Positions 39,366 through 50,415 are shown, counted from the first letter of the stretch. The stretch is 64,000 bases of DNA from Linepithema humile (GCF_040581485.1 NC_090132.1:12535001-12599000); one strand, 5' to 3'. Notes: generated by a model not told the origin, from the letters alone. Translations and numbers: made by a program.

Positions 39366-39891
39366 CCCGCTTGTTGCACACGACACTGATTAAAACTATC
39401 GATTTGTATTAACAATCCTCATCTTATCTCTTCCGGGAATTATTTTGTTGCATACAAAATTGAAATCTAACAACATGGCGCCGAAAAATGTTGACGTGGC
39501 TGCCTGTTGCTATGGGCTTTTGTTCTAAAATACAGCGATGACGCAATCCATGACGTAAACCTGCACGAACCTACATACTATAAACATTGCGATTCCAACA
39601 ACATGGCGCTCTACTTTGATGTGTAGAAAAAAACCATAGGATGTAAACAGTTCTCTTTCCAAAAACAATCCTTATCTTTTCCGGGAATCCTTATCTCGCG
39701 ATTTGTATTAACAATCCTTATCTTCCGGAAATTATTGTAATCTGATACCCCTACCACTCCACATTTACCCCCTCTCCTCCAAAAACGATGACGTTATTAC
39801 CCCCTCCACTGTTATCCGATACCCCTCTTCCCCTCTTCACCCGCACCCCCCTCATTGCCCCATGGGTTAGAACCCCCATAGTATAGCTACT
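39359..39891. repeat. Polinton right TIR (533 bp)
   Basis: Inverted, almost identical copy of 22452-22979. The outer end is C-rich on this strand (G-rich when read inward). It is followed by TATAGT (39892-39897). Confidence 0.95.
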
Positions 39892-40292
39892 TATAGTGTT
39901 CAAAGTTATATACATTTATGATTAATGACTTGTTCCATCCTAGATCTAGTAAAGTAAGTCCGAAGGATGTCTACTCTGATTTACATACAAGATTGATATG
40001 AGGGCCATTTATACATATATAAATCTTGCAAATAGAATAGGCATATTCTTTGAACTTGCTTCACTAGATCTAAGGCAGAACGAATGATCGCGGATAATAC
40101 AAAGTGTCTCATGGGAAGCTGTTGAAATTAATTGTCATTTTTAAAATGCATATCAACATCAAGAAAAGTAAAATATCTTCTAATAGAAGACATTTAGCAG
40201 TTTTATTTACACACAAGCTAAAGACGGATATTTTTATCATTAAATAAACATTTATTTAAAAAATGTCAAATTTTGTTAATTTTAATGGTGTG

Positions 40293-41233
40293 TGTGGCGG
40301 CTCACCGCCACACCGCTGCACTGACGCGGTATAATACGCCGCGGCGCCGCTACGTGCCGCAGGCCGTCTACGATTATGAGCTTGCGGAGACACCACCAGG
40401 TTGCGCAGGCGGTGAAGAGCTTTCTCGCGATCAAGCTTCGATCGAAGGGATATAAAAGAGCTGCTCCGCAGATCTTTACTCACTCACTCGCTTCAAGGCG
40501 AGCTCTCTCCAGGGCCCTTGAACTGAGTCGTACTCTGCCTCGGCAGAATCTAACCAGAGACACATAGTCTCGCAGTTTTCCTCACGCTGCCTCGCAAGGC
40601 GCGTAAAAAGAAAACAGAGTCCCAGCATCGGCCGCACATTTCAACCAAGCGGCCCGCGGATACTCCACTTTCGCCGTCACCTCCTCAGTCTCTAGTTTGG
40701 AAGTTAATTCCACTAGAGTTCTGCGTCCGGTTGACTCGACCACCAAGGGACACTCTTACACAAGGCGAATTCGGAGACCTCTCTCTCCTCGGTACACGGA
40801 GCAATCCGCAATTCCGAGAGCCGAGACGGTTGCTACCACCATCACATCAGAGACTCGTTCCGTGGCAGTACAGACTTCACCGCTCAGAGCCTGCTCAGAG
40901 AGCAGTTGTCAGACGGAAGACCATTTCCCGAACGGAGTTCCACCGACGCCGGGAAAGGGGCTGCAACGAGCTAACTCAATTGAACCGTCCTTTTTAGGAC
41001 CCGTTCAACACACTAAGACGCGGCCGGTAATTTCTTACCGCGCCCGTCAATTTTTCTTTTGACTCTCGGCCTTACACTTTTGCCGAGAAAGCGCCTCTGG
41101 CGCAATCAATCAAATCAAAACTTGTACATTTACTCTACTTCTCTGACGAGGAAAAATAAATTATATTTTTCTAAGAAATTGGTTTCATAATTTCAACCAA
41201 GTCGAACACAATCCATTAGGCCATACGCCCATA
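40293..41233 (+). repeat. Gypsy 5' LTR (941 bp)
   Basis: Starts TGTGGCGGCTCACCGCC and ends ATACGCCCATA. It has a TATAAAAG-type box (GGGATATAAAAGAGC at about 40448) and AATAAATTA near the end. It lacks 7 bp (near 40767) and 4 bp (near 41117) present in the 3' LTR. Confidence 0.95.
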
Positions 41234-41234
41234 A

Positions 41235-41251
41235 ACTGGTGACCCCGACGA
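41235..41251 (+). other. Primer-binding site (tRNA-Trp type)
   Basis: ACTGGTGACCCCGACG immediately after the 5' LTR; complementary to the tRNA-Trp 3' end including CCA. Confidence 0.8.
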
Positions 41252-41264
41252 CTGGTTAAAACAA

Positions 41265-42089
41265 ATGAGCCAATCAGAGAAGGCCGGCGATATGCCAGGC
41301 GCCGACGCAGCACAAATCGGCAGAGTATCGGTGCGAGTACCACCTTTTTGGCCGGAGGAACCAGAATTATGGTTCGCCCAATTAGAGAGCCAGTTCCTGC
41401 TGAGCGCCGTCACGTCGGATTCAACCAAATACGCATACGCAATCTCGCAAATCGAGACGAAATACATCAAGGAAATCAAAGACGTGATAACGAATCCTCC
41501 GACATGCGGGAAATACGAAGCCGTAAAAAGGGCACTCATCCAAAGGCTGAGCGACTCGCAGGAACATCGCATCCGCCAATTACTGGAGCAAGAGGAACTA
41601 GGCGACCGAAAGCCATCGCAGTTCCTGCGCCATCTAAGGACGCTCGCGGGCAACGCCGTGCCCGATCAACTCCTGCGCACGCTATGGCTGGGGCGTTTAC
41701 CGGCCCAGATGCAGATTATTTTAGCGACTCGAGCTGACGATCTTCTCGAGGACGTGGCGGAACAGGCCGACCGCGTTTACGAAGTTACATGCCGAACAGT
41801 GGCAGTATTGGACAAGCCTAAGGAGACGAAATCGAAACCTACCGGCTCGCTCGAGGACCAGATACAGGCATTGGTTAAGCAGGTCGCGGCACTCAACACG
41901 CGATTAGGCCGGCAGGAGCACCGCCACAAACAGCAGCGCCACAGATCGCGCAGCTGCAGCCGGACGAAATCAAATTCGGAAGAAGACAGCGAGTTTTGCT
42001 TTTTCCATCGGCGATTCGGCAGCAAGGCTAGAAAGTGTACAGAGCCATGTACATACAAGGAGAAGAAGAAGGACAAAACGGAAAACTAG
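41265..42089 (+). CDS. gag: Gypsy Gag
   Basis: 274 residues, intact. The capsid-like helical part begins VPPFWPEEPELWFAQLESQF, typical of this Gag group. TKYAYAISQI and FLRHLRTLAGNAVPDQLLR follow. The C-terminus is basic (RHRSRSCSRTKS) and has the single CHCC-like finger CFFHRRFGSKARKC..C instead of CCHC knuckles. It assembles the particle and binds RNA. The frame overlaps the protease frame by 55 nt (42035-42089) in the -1 relation, consistent with -1 ribosomal frameshifting. Confidence 0.9.
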   Translation: MSQSEKAGDMPGADAAQIGRVSVRVPPFWPEEPELWFAQLESQFLLSAVTSDSTKYAYAISQIETKYIKEIKDVITNPPTCGKYEAVKRALIQRLSDSQEHRIRQLLEQEELGDRKPSQFLRHLRTLAGNAVPDQLLRTLWLGRLPAQMQIILATRADDLLEDVAEQADRVYEVTCRTVAVLDKPKETKSKPTGSLEDQIQALVKQVAALNTRLGRQEHRHKQQRHRSRSCSRTKSNSEEDSEFCFFHRRFGSKARKCTEPCTYKEKKKDKTEN

Positions 42090-42667
42090 ACGGTCCGGAA
42101 TCAATGGCGGCAGACGGCCCGGACCCGAAACCTTGCCGCCTTGTAATAACCGAGCGACAAACGAAAGTTCGGTACCTCATCGACACGGGATCAGACATAA
42201 GTGTCTACCCGCGCTCGATGGTACGCGGACGGATGTCCGGAGCAACGCAAGCCCTGTTTGCAGCCAATGGAACTGTCATTCACACTTACGGGTGGATCGC
42301 GCTTCAGCTCAATATCGGATTGAGGCGCGCCTTCCAATGGAAATTCATCGTAGCTGACGTCACACAGCCAATCATCGGCTCCAATTTCCTCGGGCACTTC
42401 CATCTCCTGCCGGATGTAAGGAGAGGCAAACTTTTGGACGCTACGACGGGATTGGCCACAAACAGCCTGCAGAGCAGAACCGGACAAACATCAATTAAGA
42501 CGTTACTGCAGGAAACAGCTTTTCACGCCTTATTGGCTGAATTTCCACAGCTCACTAGACCAACCGGAAAGACGGAATCCGCGCCGCACTCAACGATGCA
42601 TTACATCGAGACAACACCGGGACCACCGGAAGCATGCAGGCCGAGGAGACTGGCGCCGGAGAATTAA
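42035..42667 (+). CDS. pol: Gypsy aspartic protease, start of Pol
   Basis: 210 residues from the first ATG. The catalytic motif is YLIDTGSDISVYP (DTG), with IIGSNFLGHF as the second conserved segment. The linker towards RT ends at a premature stop after RRLAPEN, where a one-base change shifts the frame near 42650-42660. The expected RT continuation (ELKEAKQQFD) is found in another frame. In the family this domain cleaves the Gag-Pol polyprotein. Confidence 0.85.
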   Translation: MYRAMYIQGEEEGQNGKLDGPESMAADGPDPKPCRLVITERQTKVRYLIDTGSDISVYPRSMVRGRMSGATQALFAANGTVIHTYGWIALQLNIGLRRAFQWKFIVADVTQPIIGSNFLGHFHLLPDVRRGKLLDATTGLATNSLQSRTGQTSIKTLLQETAFHALLAEFPQLTRPTGKTESAPHSTMHYIETTPGPPEACRPRRLAPEN

Positions 42668-45162
42668 AAGAAGCGAAGCAGCAATTCGATCTTTTGCTGC
42701 AAGAAGGAGTAATCGCGCCGTCCAAGAGCGCATGGGCCTCACCATTGCATATGGCACCGAAGAAAGGTGGCACGTGGTGACCATGCGGCGATTACAGGAA
42801 GCTCAACAACCGAACGGTGCCGGACAGATACCCGATTCCGCATATCGAGGACTTTACACAGGCTCTTCACGGGAAAACAATTTTCTCTACACTGGATCTG
42901 GTTAGAGCTTACAACCAGATTCCAGTAAACGCTGAAGACGTGCCAAAAACGGCAATCACCACACCGTTCGGTCTGTTCGAATTTCTCAAAATGCTTTTCG
43001 GCTTGAGAAACGCAGCGCAAACGTTCTAGAGATTCATCAATGAGGTGATACGCGGACTCGATTTCTGCTACGCCTACATTGATGATATCCTGGTAGCATC
43101 TCACAACGTAGACGAACATAAAACACACTTAACAGTTTTGTTCCAGAGACTCAGCAAGTACGGAATACAACTAAACCCAGCAAAATGCGTGTTCGGAAGA
43201 GAAACCGTAGCATTTTTGGGCTACCAAGTCTCAGCAGAAGGAACGCAACCACTACCGGAAAAAGTCGAGGCCATTCGGAAATTTCCAAAACCGATCACCG
43301 TCAAGCAGCTGCGGCAGTTTCTCGGAACCTTAAATTTCTACAGGAGATTCATTCCGGGAGCGGCCATAGACCAAGCAATTTTGAATGACGCGCTAAAAGG
43401 GAACAGACCAGGGAAAACACCAATCGAATGGAGCGCAGAACGAGAAGCAGCGTTTGAAACGTGCAGAGAAAGCCTTGCACGGGCAACGCTCTTGGCACAT
43501 CCGGACCAGAAAGCAGAACTCTCCTTAACAACCGACGCCTCAGATTTCGCAATTGGAGCAGTAATCCACCAGCATGGAAAACTCGGACAGCAACCGGTGG
43601 CGTTCCTCAGCAAAAAGCTGACCACCGCGCAGCAGAAGTACAGTCCGTACGACCGAGAGCTCTTGGCGATATACGCAGCAATCAAGCATTTCCGGCACTG
43701 GTTAGAAGGAAGGGAGTTCATCATTTACACGGATCACAAACCGCTCGTGTATGCATTTCGAAAAGATCCTTTGCAGAGCTCACCGCGGCAGACACGGCAC
43801 TTGGAGCTGATCGGGCAGTATTCAACCGACATCAGACACGTGGCGGGAAAGGATAACATCGTAGCAGACACACTATCGAGGACGCAGGCTGTCCAGCAAG
43901 CAGTAAATTTTGCAGAGCTCGCAAAATCACAAAAAGACGACGCCGAGATACAAGCATTACTTCAAGGGAATACGAAGTTGCAGCTTAAAGAAACCGTAAT
44001 TCCCGGCACGGATATCAAGCTGATTTGTGATACATCGACGGGCATCCCACGACCATACGTCACGCAACAATTCCGAAAGCAAATCTTTAAGCATTTGCAC
44101 GGACTTGCGCACACCGGGATAAAAACCACCGTCAAACTAATCACGCAGCGCTTCGTGTGGACCGGAATAAAAAAGGATTGCCGCAGATGGGCGCAGGCTT
44201 GCGTTCCCTGCCAGAAATCAAAGGTCCACCGACACACCGTTTCACCAACAGGAAATTACTTGGGGCCTACCAGCAGGTTCCAGCATATACATATGGACAT
44301 CGTCGGACCTTTACCTTCGTCTCGAGGGAAGAAATACTGCCTCACAATCATTGACAGGTTCACACGATGGCCAGAGGCATACCCGATGTCCGACATCACC
44401 GCAGAAACGATGGCTCGCCTCTTATTCGAAAACTGGATTGCGCGTTTCGGAGCGCCGGCACGAATCACCACGGACCAGGGACGGCAGTTTGAGTCGGAAC
44501 TATTTAAGCAATTGGCCAGACTGACCGGATCGCAACACATCCGAACTACCGCGTATCACCCGGCAGCCAATGGCATGGTAGAGAGACTACACCGGCAACT
44601 CAAAGCGGCTATCAAAAGCCACGAAACGGAAGCATGGACGCAAATTCTTCCAGTCATTTTATTAGGCATCCGCGCCGCAGTAAAAGAGGACATCGGAGCC
44701 ACACCAGCAGAATTAGTTTTCGGAGAGACCATTCGGATTCCCGGACAATTTTTGGACCAAACCAGTAACGAGCAGCCAACGGACGAGTTTGTCCGTCATT
44801 TACAAGAAAAAATGAACAAACTCCGTCCACACTTACGACGCCATGGCCACCGCAGCACCTTCGTACACAAGGACCTGGCCACATCGGAAAAAGTTTTCGT
44901 CAGACACGATTGCCCGACCAGAGCGTTACAGCAACCATACGACGGACCATTTAACGTTTTAAGCAGAAACGACAAAGTCTATAGGCTATTGGTCAACGGC
45001 AAGCCAATCAACGTCTCGATTGACCGATTGAAACCGGCTTACACGTTGGACGACGATGAGCAGCCAATCGAACCAACACCAGCCGACCAACCAAAGCCCT
45101 CCGCAACCAACAAGACGAGGAGCGGCAGAACTTCAAAACCAACCGTGCGTTTCCAGGCTTAA
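42661..45162 (+). pseudogene. pol: Gypsy RT-RNase H-integrase with two in-frame stops
   Basis: All in one frame from 42661: RT (SAWASPLHMAPKKGG, STLDLVRAYNQIPV, AYIDDILVAS), RNase H (TTDASDFAIGAV, YTDHKPLVYA) and integrase. The integrase has an HHCC finger (HGLAHTG..CVPCQKSK) and DDE residues at HMDIVGPLP, TDQGRQFES and NGMVERLHR. Interruptions are a TGA at 42778 before PCGDYRKLN and a TAG at 43027 after LRNAAQTF, plus the frameshift near 42655. From 43045 to 45162 the frame is fully open (705 residues). The polyprotein is therefore non-functional, although RNase H and integrase are intact. The tail has no chromodomain. Confidence 0.92.
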
Positions 45163-45164
45163 AA

Positions 45165-45180
45165 ACTGCCAAGGGGGTCC
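45165..45180 (+). other. Polypurine tract
   Basis: AACTGCCAAGGGGGTCC immediately before the 3' LTR; the purine run AAGGGGG primes plus-strand synthesis in this class. Confidence 0.6.
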
Positions 45181-46132
45181 TGTGGCGGCTCACCGCCACA
45201 CCGCTGCACTGACGCGGTATAATACGCCGCGGCGCCGCTACGTGCCGCAGGCCGTCTACGATTATGAGCTTGCGGAGACACCACCAGGTTGCGCAGGCGG
45301 TGAAGAGCTTTCTCGCGATCAAGCTTCGATCGAAGGGATATAAAAGAGCTGCTCCGCAGATCTTTACTCACTCACTCGCTTCAAGGCGAGCTCTCTCCAG
45401 GGCCCTTGAACTGAGTCGTACTCTGCCTCGGCAGAATCTAACCAGAGACACATAGTCTCGCAGTTTTCCTCACGCTGCCTCGCAAGGCGCGTAAAAAGAA
45501 AACAGAGTCCCAGCATCGGCCGCACATTTCAACCAAGCGGCCCGCGGATACTCCACTTTCGCCGTCACCTCCTCAGTCTCTAGTTTGGAAGTTAATTCCA
45601 CTAGAGTTCTGCGTCCGGTTGACTCGACCACCAAGGGACACTCTTACACAAGGCGACATCCGAATTCGGAGACCTCTCTCTCCTCGGTACACGGAGCAAT
45701 CCGCAATTCCGAGAGCCGAGACGGTTGCTACCACCATCACATCAGAAACTCGTTCCGTGGCAGTACAGACTTCACCGCTCAGAGCCTGCTCAGAGAGCAG
45801 TTGTCAGACGGAAGACCATTTCCCGAACGGAGTTCCACCGACGCCGGGAAAGGGGCTGCAACGAGCTAACTCAATTGAACCGTCCTTTTTAGGACCCGTT
45901 CAACACACTAAGACGCGGCCGGTAATTTCTTACCGCGCCCGTCAATTTTTCTTTTGACTCTCGGCCTTACACTTTTGCCGAGAAAGCGCCTCTGGCGCAA
46001 TCAATCAAATCAAACAAAACTTGTACATTTACTCTACTTCTCTGACGAGGAAAAATAAATTATATTTTTCTAAGAAATTGGTTTCATAATTTCAACCAAG
46101 TCGAACACAATCCATTAGGCCATACGCCCATA
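45181..46132 (+). repeat. Gypsy 3' LTR (952 bp)
   Basis: Same as the 5' LTR except for two short extra segments (7 bp and 4 bp) and very few substitutions. Small open frames inside both LTRs are identical shadows and are not genes. Confidence 0.95.
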
Positions 46133-46497
46133 GTGTGTATTTTCGAAGTGCATACCATTAGAATTGTAAGAAAAATTAAGTCGCTTTTGAAAATTATAAA
46201 AAATTTTATGTAACAAAAGTTACAGTTATAGTTATAGTTTCCGGAAGAGAAATTATAACTTTATTTTTGTTATAATTCTGACAATGCACATTTCAAAAAT
46301 ATATATTGTTAAAATAAGCGATATTTGGCATTTTTTATAAACGTTTATTTAATGATAAAAATATTGTCTTTAGTTTATATGTAGATAAAACTGCAAAATG
46401 TCCTTTGTTAGAAAGTATTATATTTTTCCTGCTTCCTATATGCATTTAAAAATAATAGCTAATTAGTTTCAACAACTTCCCATGGGACACTGACATA

Positions 46498-46831
46498 CAG
46501 GATGAATCATCAAACGTTAGCTCCTTAAATAAATCGTAAAATACTTGCTATATGAAAAACTTATTCAAACAAAAGTTGCATGGTATCAAAAATACATATA
46601 GTACAATAATCATTTTTTTTGCTATCTTGCTTTTTATCGAGAGATACAAAGGTCACCTTCAATTTTTATAATGGAATGCCCAACATTTCTTTCCGGATTT
46701 TGATAAAGTATCCAACGCTGAGTAAAAAAATATTATACCGGATAGGGTATACAACTTTTGTGGAACAATTTTTTCATATAGCAAGTATTTTAGGATTTAT
46801 TTAAGGAGCTAACATTTGATGACTCACCCTG
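46498..46831. mobile_element. 334-bp mariner-like MITE, TA duplication
   Basis: CAGGATGAATCATCAAACGT at the left and the inverted CAGGGTGAGTCATCAAATGT at the right. Arms are about 60-90 bp and include GCTCCTTAAATAAATC. TA on both sides (46496-46497, 46832-46833). Confidence 0.85.
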
Positions 46832-47022
46832 TATATAGTTTTCTGTAAAATTTTTGTAATATATTTACAATATCATATTTCAAAAATTTCGAAAAAACAA
46901 CAATAAAAATATAAGCAAATATTTATATTTCTGCTATTATAAGATGCATCCAGATCAAGGACATTACAGCTATATGTTATCCCCAGCTGTATGTATTCAC
47001 TTAATATACTTTTATATCTTAG

Positions 47023-49793
47023 ATAACGTTGACAAGAAAAATAGCAGTGAATCGGAGTATTTGCCATCTGAAGATGAACTACGTTCACTGGAATATAATT
47101 ACAACAAAAAATTACAACAGAAAAAGAAAGTAGTTTTAAATACAACTGTGGCCTCAGTATCAAGTGGAGATGTCTCGATAGGAAATATTATATCTGCATG
47201 CAACGATGAAGATATGTATGTAGAAAAGTCTAATACAAAAGCGCTAAAACAAAACTATTGTTATTTCTGTTCGAAATTACAAACACAACTTCCGCGCCAC
47301 TTGGAAATTGTACACCGCAAAGAGCCTGAAGTTAAAAAATTTGCCATGTTATCTAAAGGCAATCCGGAAAGAAGAAAAATAATAGATATTATTCGTAAAA
47401 ATGGTAATTTCAAATTTAACACAAACTCAGAAGTTAACAATGGAAAACTTATCGTATGCAGACGTTCTAACGAAAAATATAATAAGTCTGCTACAGACTT
47501 TATAGCATGTGGAAAATGTAAAGGTTTTTTTACAAAACAAACTATACGACATCATTCTCGAAAGTGCCTTAAAAAAGATTTCAGCAAAAATAAGTGCATC
47601 ATGATTATGGGCAGAAGAATAACTTGCAGAATACACCATTTGGCAAGTGAAACATTAGCGAAAACAGTATTTCCAGTAATGAGGGAGGACGAAGTAACAA
47701 GGATTATACGATATGATGAATTGATAATATTATATGCAAATAAACTATGTATCAAATATACAGCACAACACCAGCACGATATGATACGCGCAAGATTGCG
47801 CCTTCTTGGTCGATTCCTTTTAGCATTAAGAAAAATAAATACAAGTATTAAAGATTTCAAGTCACTCTATCATCCGAGAGTGTACGACGATTGTATTTCC
47901 GCAATAAATATAGTAGCAGGATACGATAAGGAAGAAAATGTTTATAAAACTCCAGCGGTAACGGCTAATTTATCTACATTGCTTAAACATGTGGGAAATC
48001 TACTTATTATAGAATACATAAAGACAGATGCTTCAGAGAAAAAGAAATTAGTAAAAGATTTTTTGAAGCTTTTAGTCGTAGATATTGGAACAAGTGTTAA
48101 TAAAACTGTCATCGAAACACAGTCAGCGCACAAAAGACGTAAAAAGATGAATCTCCCGTCAATGCAAGATATTAAAAAATTGTATAAGCATTTGGAAAAA
48201 GTAAGAAAAGAGACTTACATGACATTAAAAAAGTCTTTTTCTTATGAAAATTGGGTTTCTTTAGCAGAGGTAACACTAACTTCAATCCATGTATTCAATA
48301 GACGACGGGCAGGAGAAATAGAGCGAATACTTATCGAAGATTTTAAACATTGTGAAAGAATAAATAAAAACATGTATAGCGACATATATGAATCATTATC
48401 AGAAGAGAATAAAAAAATAGCAGAAAATTATAGTCGATTCTGCATAAGAGGGAAATTGGGACGTACCGTGCCTGTATTATTGACGAATGAAATGCTGAAA
48501 TGTATTAACACGATTTTACAATTTCGTAAAGAAGCCGAAGTGCCACAAAAAAATCCGTATGTTTTTGGACTACGTGGTTCTAATAAAAATAGATACAGGT
48601 ATCTTAGAGCTTGTATTTTAATGCGCAAATTCGCACGAGAATGCGATGCAATTGAATCATCAAGTTTACGCGGTACGATTTTACGGAAACACGTGGCAAC
48701 TTATTGCATACAATTAAATCTCTCTGATATCGATGTTTCTGATTTGGCTACATTCATGGGACATGCAGAAAAAATACATCGAGAACATTATAGACAACCC
48801 TTGGCAAGCAGAGATATTCTTAAAATATCACAATATTTAGAGGCGGTCCAAGGTAATGCACAAGATTTGAATGAATCTTCATCAGACAGCGAACACGAAG
48901 AAGATGAAGAAAATGAAAAAGTAGAAGATGATAATAATAATAATAACGACAACAATAATACATCGACGATGTATATGGACAAAGAGAATTTATCTTTAAG
49001 TAATTATATTAGAGCTAATTTTTTATTTTTGCTTAACTGAAAATATACTAGAGAAGAACTAAAGATGTTACATAATATTTTTCACATTATCGAAAAATGA
49101 CAATATTTAATTTTCTAGTTACGCACGGTTTGATCTCGAAAAAGAAACATTCCATGTAATAACTGTGTGCTAATGATTTCTTGTTTACTAAATACATTGT
49201 TTGCTGGAAGATTTCAAAACTATTAGAATATTATTAAAATATTATTCGTAACAAGTTCAATTTTTCACCTTGCGCATGTTTATTCGAAACTCATTTTTAA
49301 TTGCGACAAAATATTTATATATATATTTCAGACGTACCCTCACATAATACATCTATTGATGGCATAATAATTGAGAATGAGATACAAAAAAATAATAAAC
49401 GGAAAAGATCCAGTAAATATTTTACTTCGATTAAAATTTATATTTTGGTTGTGCGCATTATTATTATTTATCAATTTGTTTATATTTATATCTATTTTTA
49501 TGATTTATCATCTATCAATTTCAATATGTATATACATTACTTTAATATATATGGTTTTTCTTCTAGCATCTCCTTATGGCAAAACCAAGAGGACGCGCTG
49601 GACAGAAAAAGAAAAAGAAACAGTCCTTCAAGCATTTGCTATACTTACATATGGGCAATTTAACGCTACCGTCTTTACGAGAAATTCAAGAAATAAAGAA
49701 AAAGTACAAATGTTGATCTTACCGAACATCGCCGCAAATAAAAACATGGATACACAATAAGCAAAAAACTCTACGGCAATCTACATATGAGTG
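47023..49793 (+). pseudogene. Tyrosine recombinase (Crypton-like) gene, broken last exon
   Basis: The main exon 47023-48999 opens after ATATCTTAG in phase 1 and follows the exon ending at 21755. It encodes an acidic leader (SESEYLPSEDEL), two Cys/His fingers (CYFCSKLQTQLPRHLEIVH, ACGKCKGFF..C), then a phage-integrase-like domain. Visible catalytic features are FNRRRAGE (Arg I), TILRKHVAT (Arg II region), TFMGH (His) and IHREHYR (Tyr nucleophile). Further exons are 49332-49412 and from 49567, with matching phases. The last exon starts TRWTEKEKETVLQAF. The expected continuation (LPSLREIQEIKKKY, then RTSPQIKTWIHNKQK) is in another frame and has a TGA at 49714. So the C-terminal module is frameshifted. 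Such proteins occur in many animal genomes as Crypton-type recombinases, which cut and rejoin DNA through Tyr. Disrupted also by the 6.9-kb insertion upstream. Confidence 0.75.
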
Positions 49794-49988
49794 ATGTCAT
49801 TATGGTAATTGCAACTGCTTTAATTGTTGTTTACTACAAGATATTAATTTTTATGAAAAATGTTTAGTTTTTTTATTATGTAATTAATTCAAACATGCCT
49901 TCAAATTGATAATTTTCATGTATTCTTTCAGGATGTCATGGATGTCACAACAAAACGATGACTGAAAATTAATTAGTAGTACTGCAAA

Positions 49989-50415
49989 CAGGCGCCGCGG
50001 AACTGGGGGGGGGGGGCAGAGGGGGCGACCGCACACCCAGAGATAATTCAGGGGGGGAGGGGCGTAGCCCCCCTGAAATTTTTCTGTTTTCTTCAAGTAT
50101 TTTATGACCAAAAATATTGAGTATCAAATATTTACATCAAAGATGAAAAAATGGGTTATTTTTTTCTTTTTTCTTTTTTTTTTGCTTTTTTTTTTTACTA
50201 TTTACTCATTCAATTGAAATACACTATATAACAAAGAAAAGTAAGCGCATTAAGTTAATTAGAACAAAATATTTTTTGTACATTTATACTACCCACTAAG
50301 TGGCCTATTATTTGGTGTTTGAATGGAGTTACATATATATACATATTATGAATATATTATGTATCCCCTTTATAAATTTTGCCCCCTCAGATAAAAAATA
50401 CTTCCGCGGTGCCTG
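49989..50415. mobile_element. 427-bp hAT-type MITE
   Basis: Ends CAGGCGCCGCGGAA and inverted (TTCCGCGGTGCCTG). The 8-bp flanks ACTGCAAA and ACTGCAAG (49981-49988, 50416-50423) differ at the last base only. G-runs are near the left end and poly(T) in the middle. Confidence 0.85.

Larger units (their letters stand above)
22446..39897. mobile_element. Complete Polinton/Maverick (17,440 bp) with 6-bp TSD
   Basis: The element 22452-39891 starts AGTAGCTATACTAT and ends with its inverted complement (..GTAGCTACT when read as a terminus, i.e. AG...CT ends). It is flanked by the perfect 6-bp duplication TATAGT (22446-22451, 39892-39897). Six-bp duplications, long TIRs and AG/CT ends are hallmarks of Polintons. 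It encodes the full core set: protein-primed PolB, integrase, packaging ATPase, adenain-like protease, and minor and major capsid candidates, plus accessory genes. No stop or frameshift is visible in the core genes. TIR arms differ by only a few bases and two small indels, so insertion looks recent. Annotated as an integrated, adintovirus-like mobile element; no reconstruction is attempted. Confidence 0.97.
40293..46132 (+). mobile_element. Gypsy LTR retrotransposon, CsRn1-like, 5,840 bp
   Basis: LTRs are 40293-41233 and 45181-46132; GTGTG duplication at 40288-40292 and 46133-46137. The primer-binding site TGGTGACCCCGACG matches the 3' end of tRNA-Trp. Gag has a CHCC-type end (FCFFHRRFG..C..PC). 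Both are CsRn1-clade traits known from the literature. Order gag, protease, RT, RNase H, integrase; no env. RT carries a frameshift and two stops, so this copy is defective. Confidence 0.93.
40103..46491. mobile_element. Foldback element split by the Gypsy element
   Basis: The left arm 40103-40280 (AGTGTCTCATGGGAAGCTG, GCAGTTTTATTTACACACAA, ATTTTTATCATTAAATAAAC) is the inverted repeat of the right arm at about 46310-46491 (CTTCCCATGGGACACT, GTTTATTTAATGATAAAAAT). The Gypsy element sits near the original centre. Arm identity is roughly 75-80 percent by eye, so this is older than the Gypsy insertion. Confidence 0.75.

Noticed and set aside
40697..41062. Open frames within the two Gypsy LTRs (also 45585-45957)
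   Set aside because: They are identical shadows in non-coding LTR DNA with no domain, and the two LTR copies differ by a 7-bp indel inside them.
49301..49663. A separate gene with a hydrophobic stretch at 49.4-49.55 kb
   Set aside because: The hydrophobic part is the AT-rich intron between two recombinase exons with matching phases.
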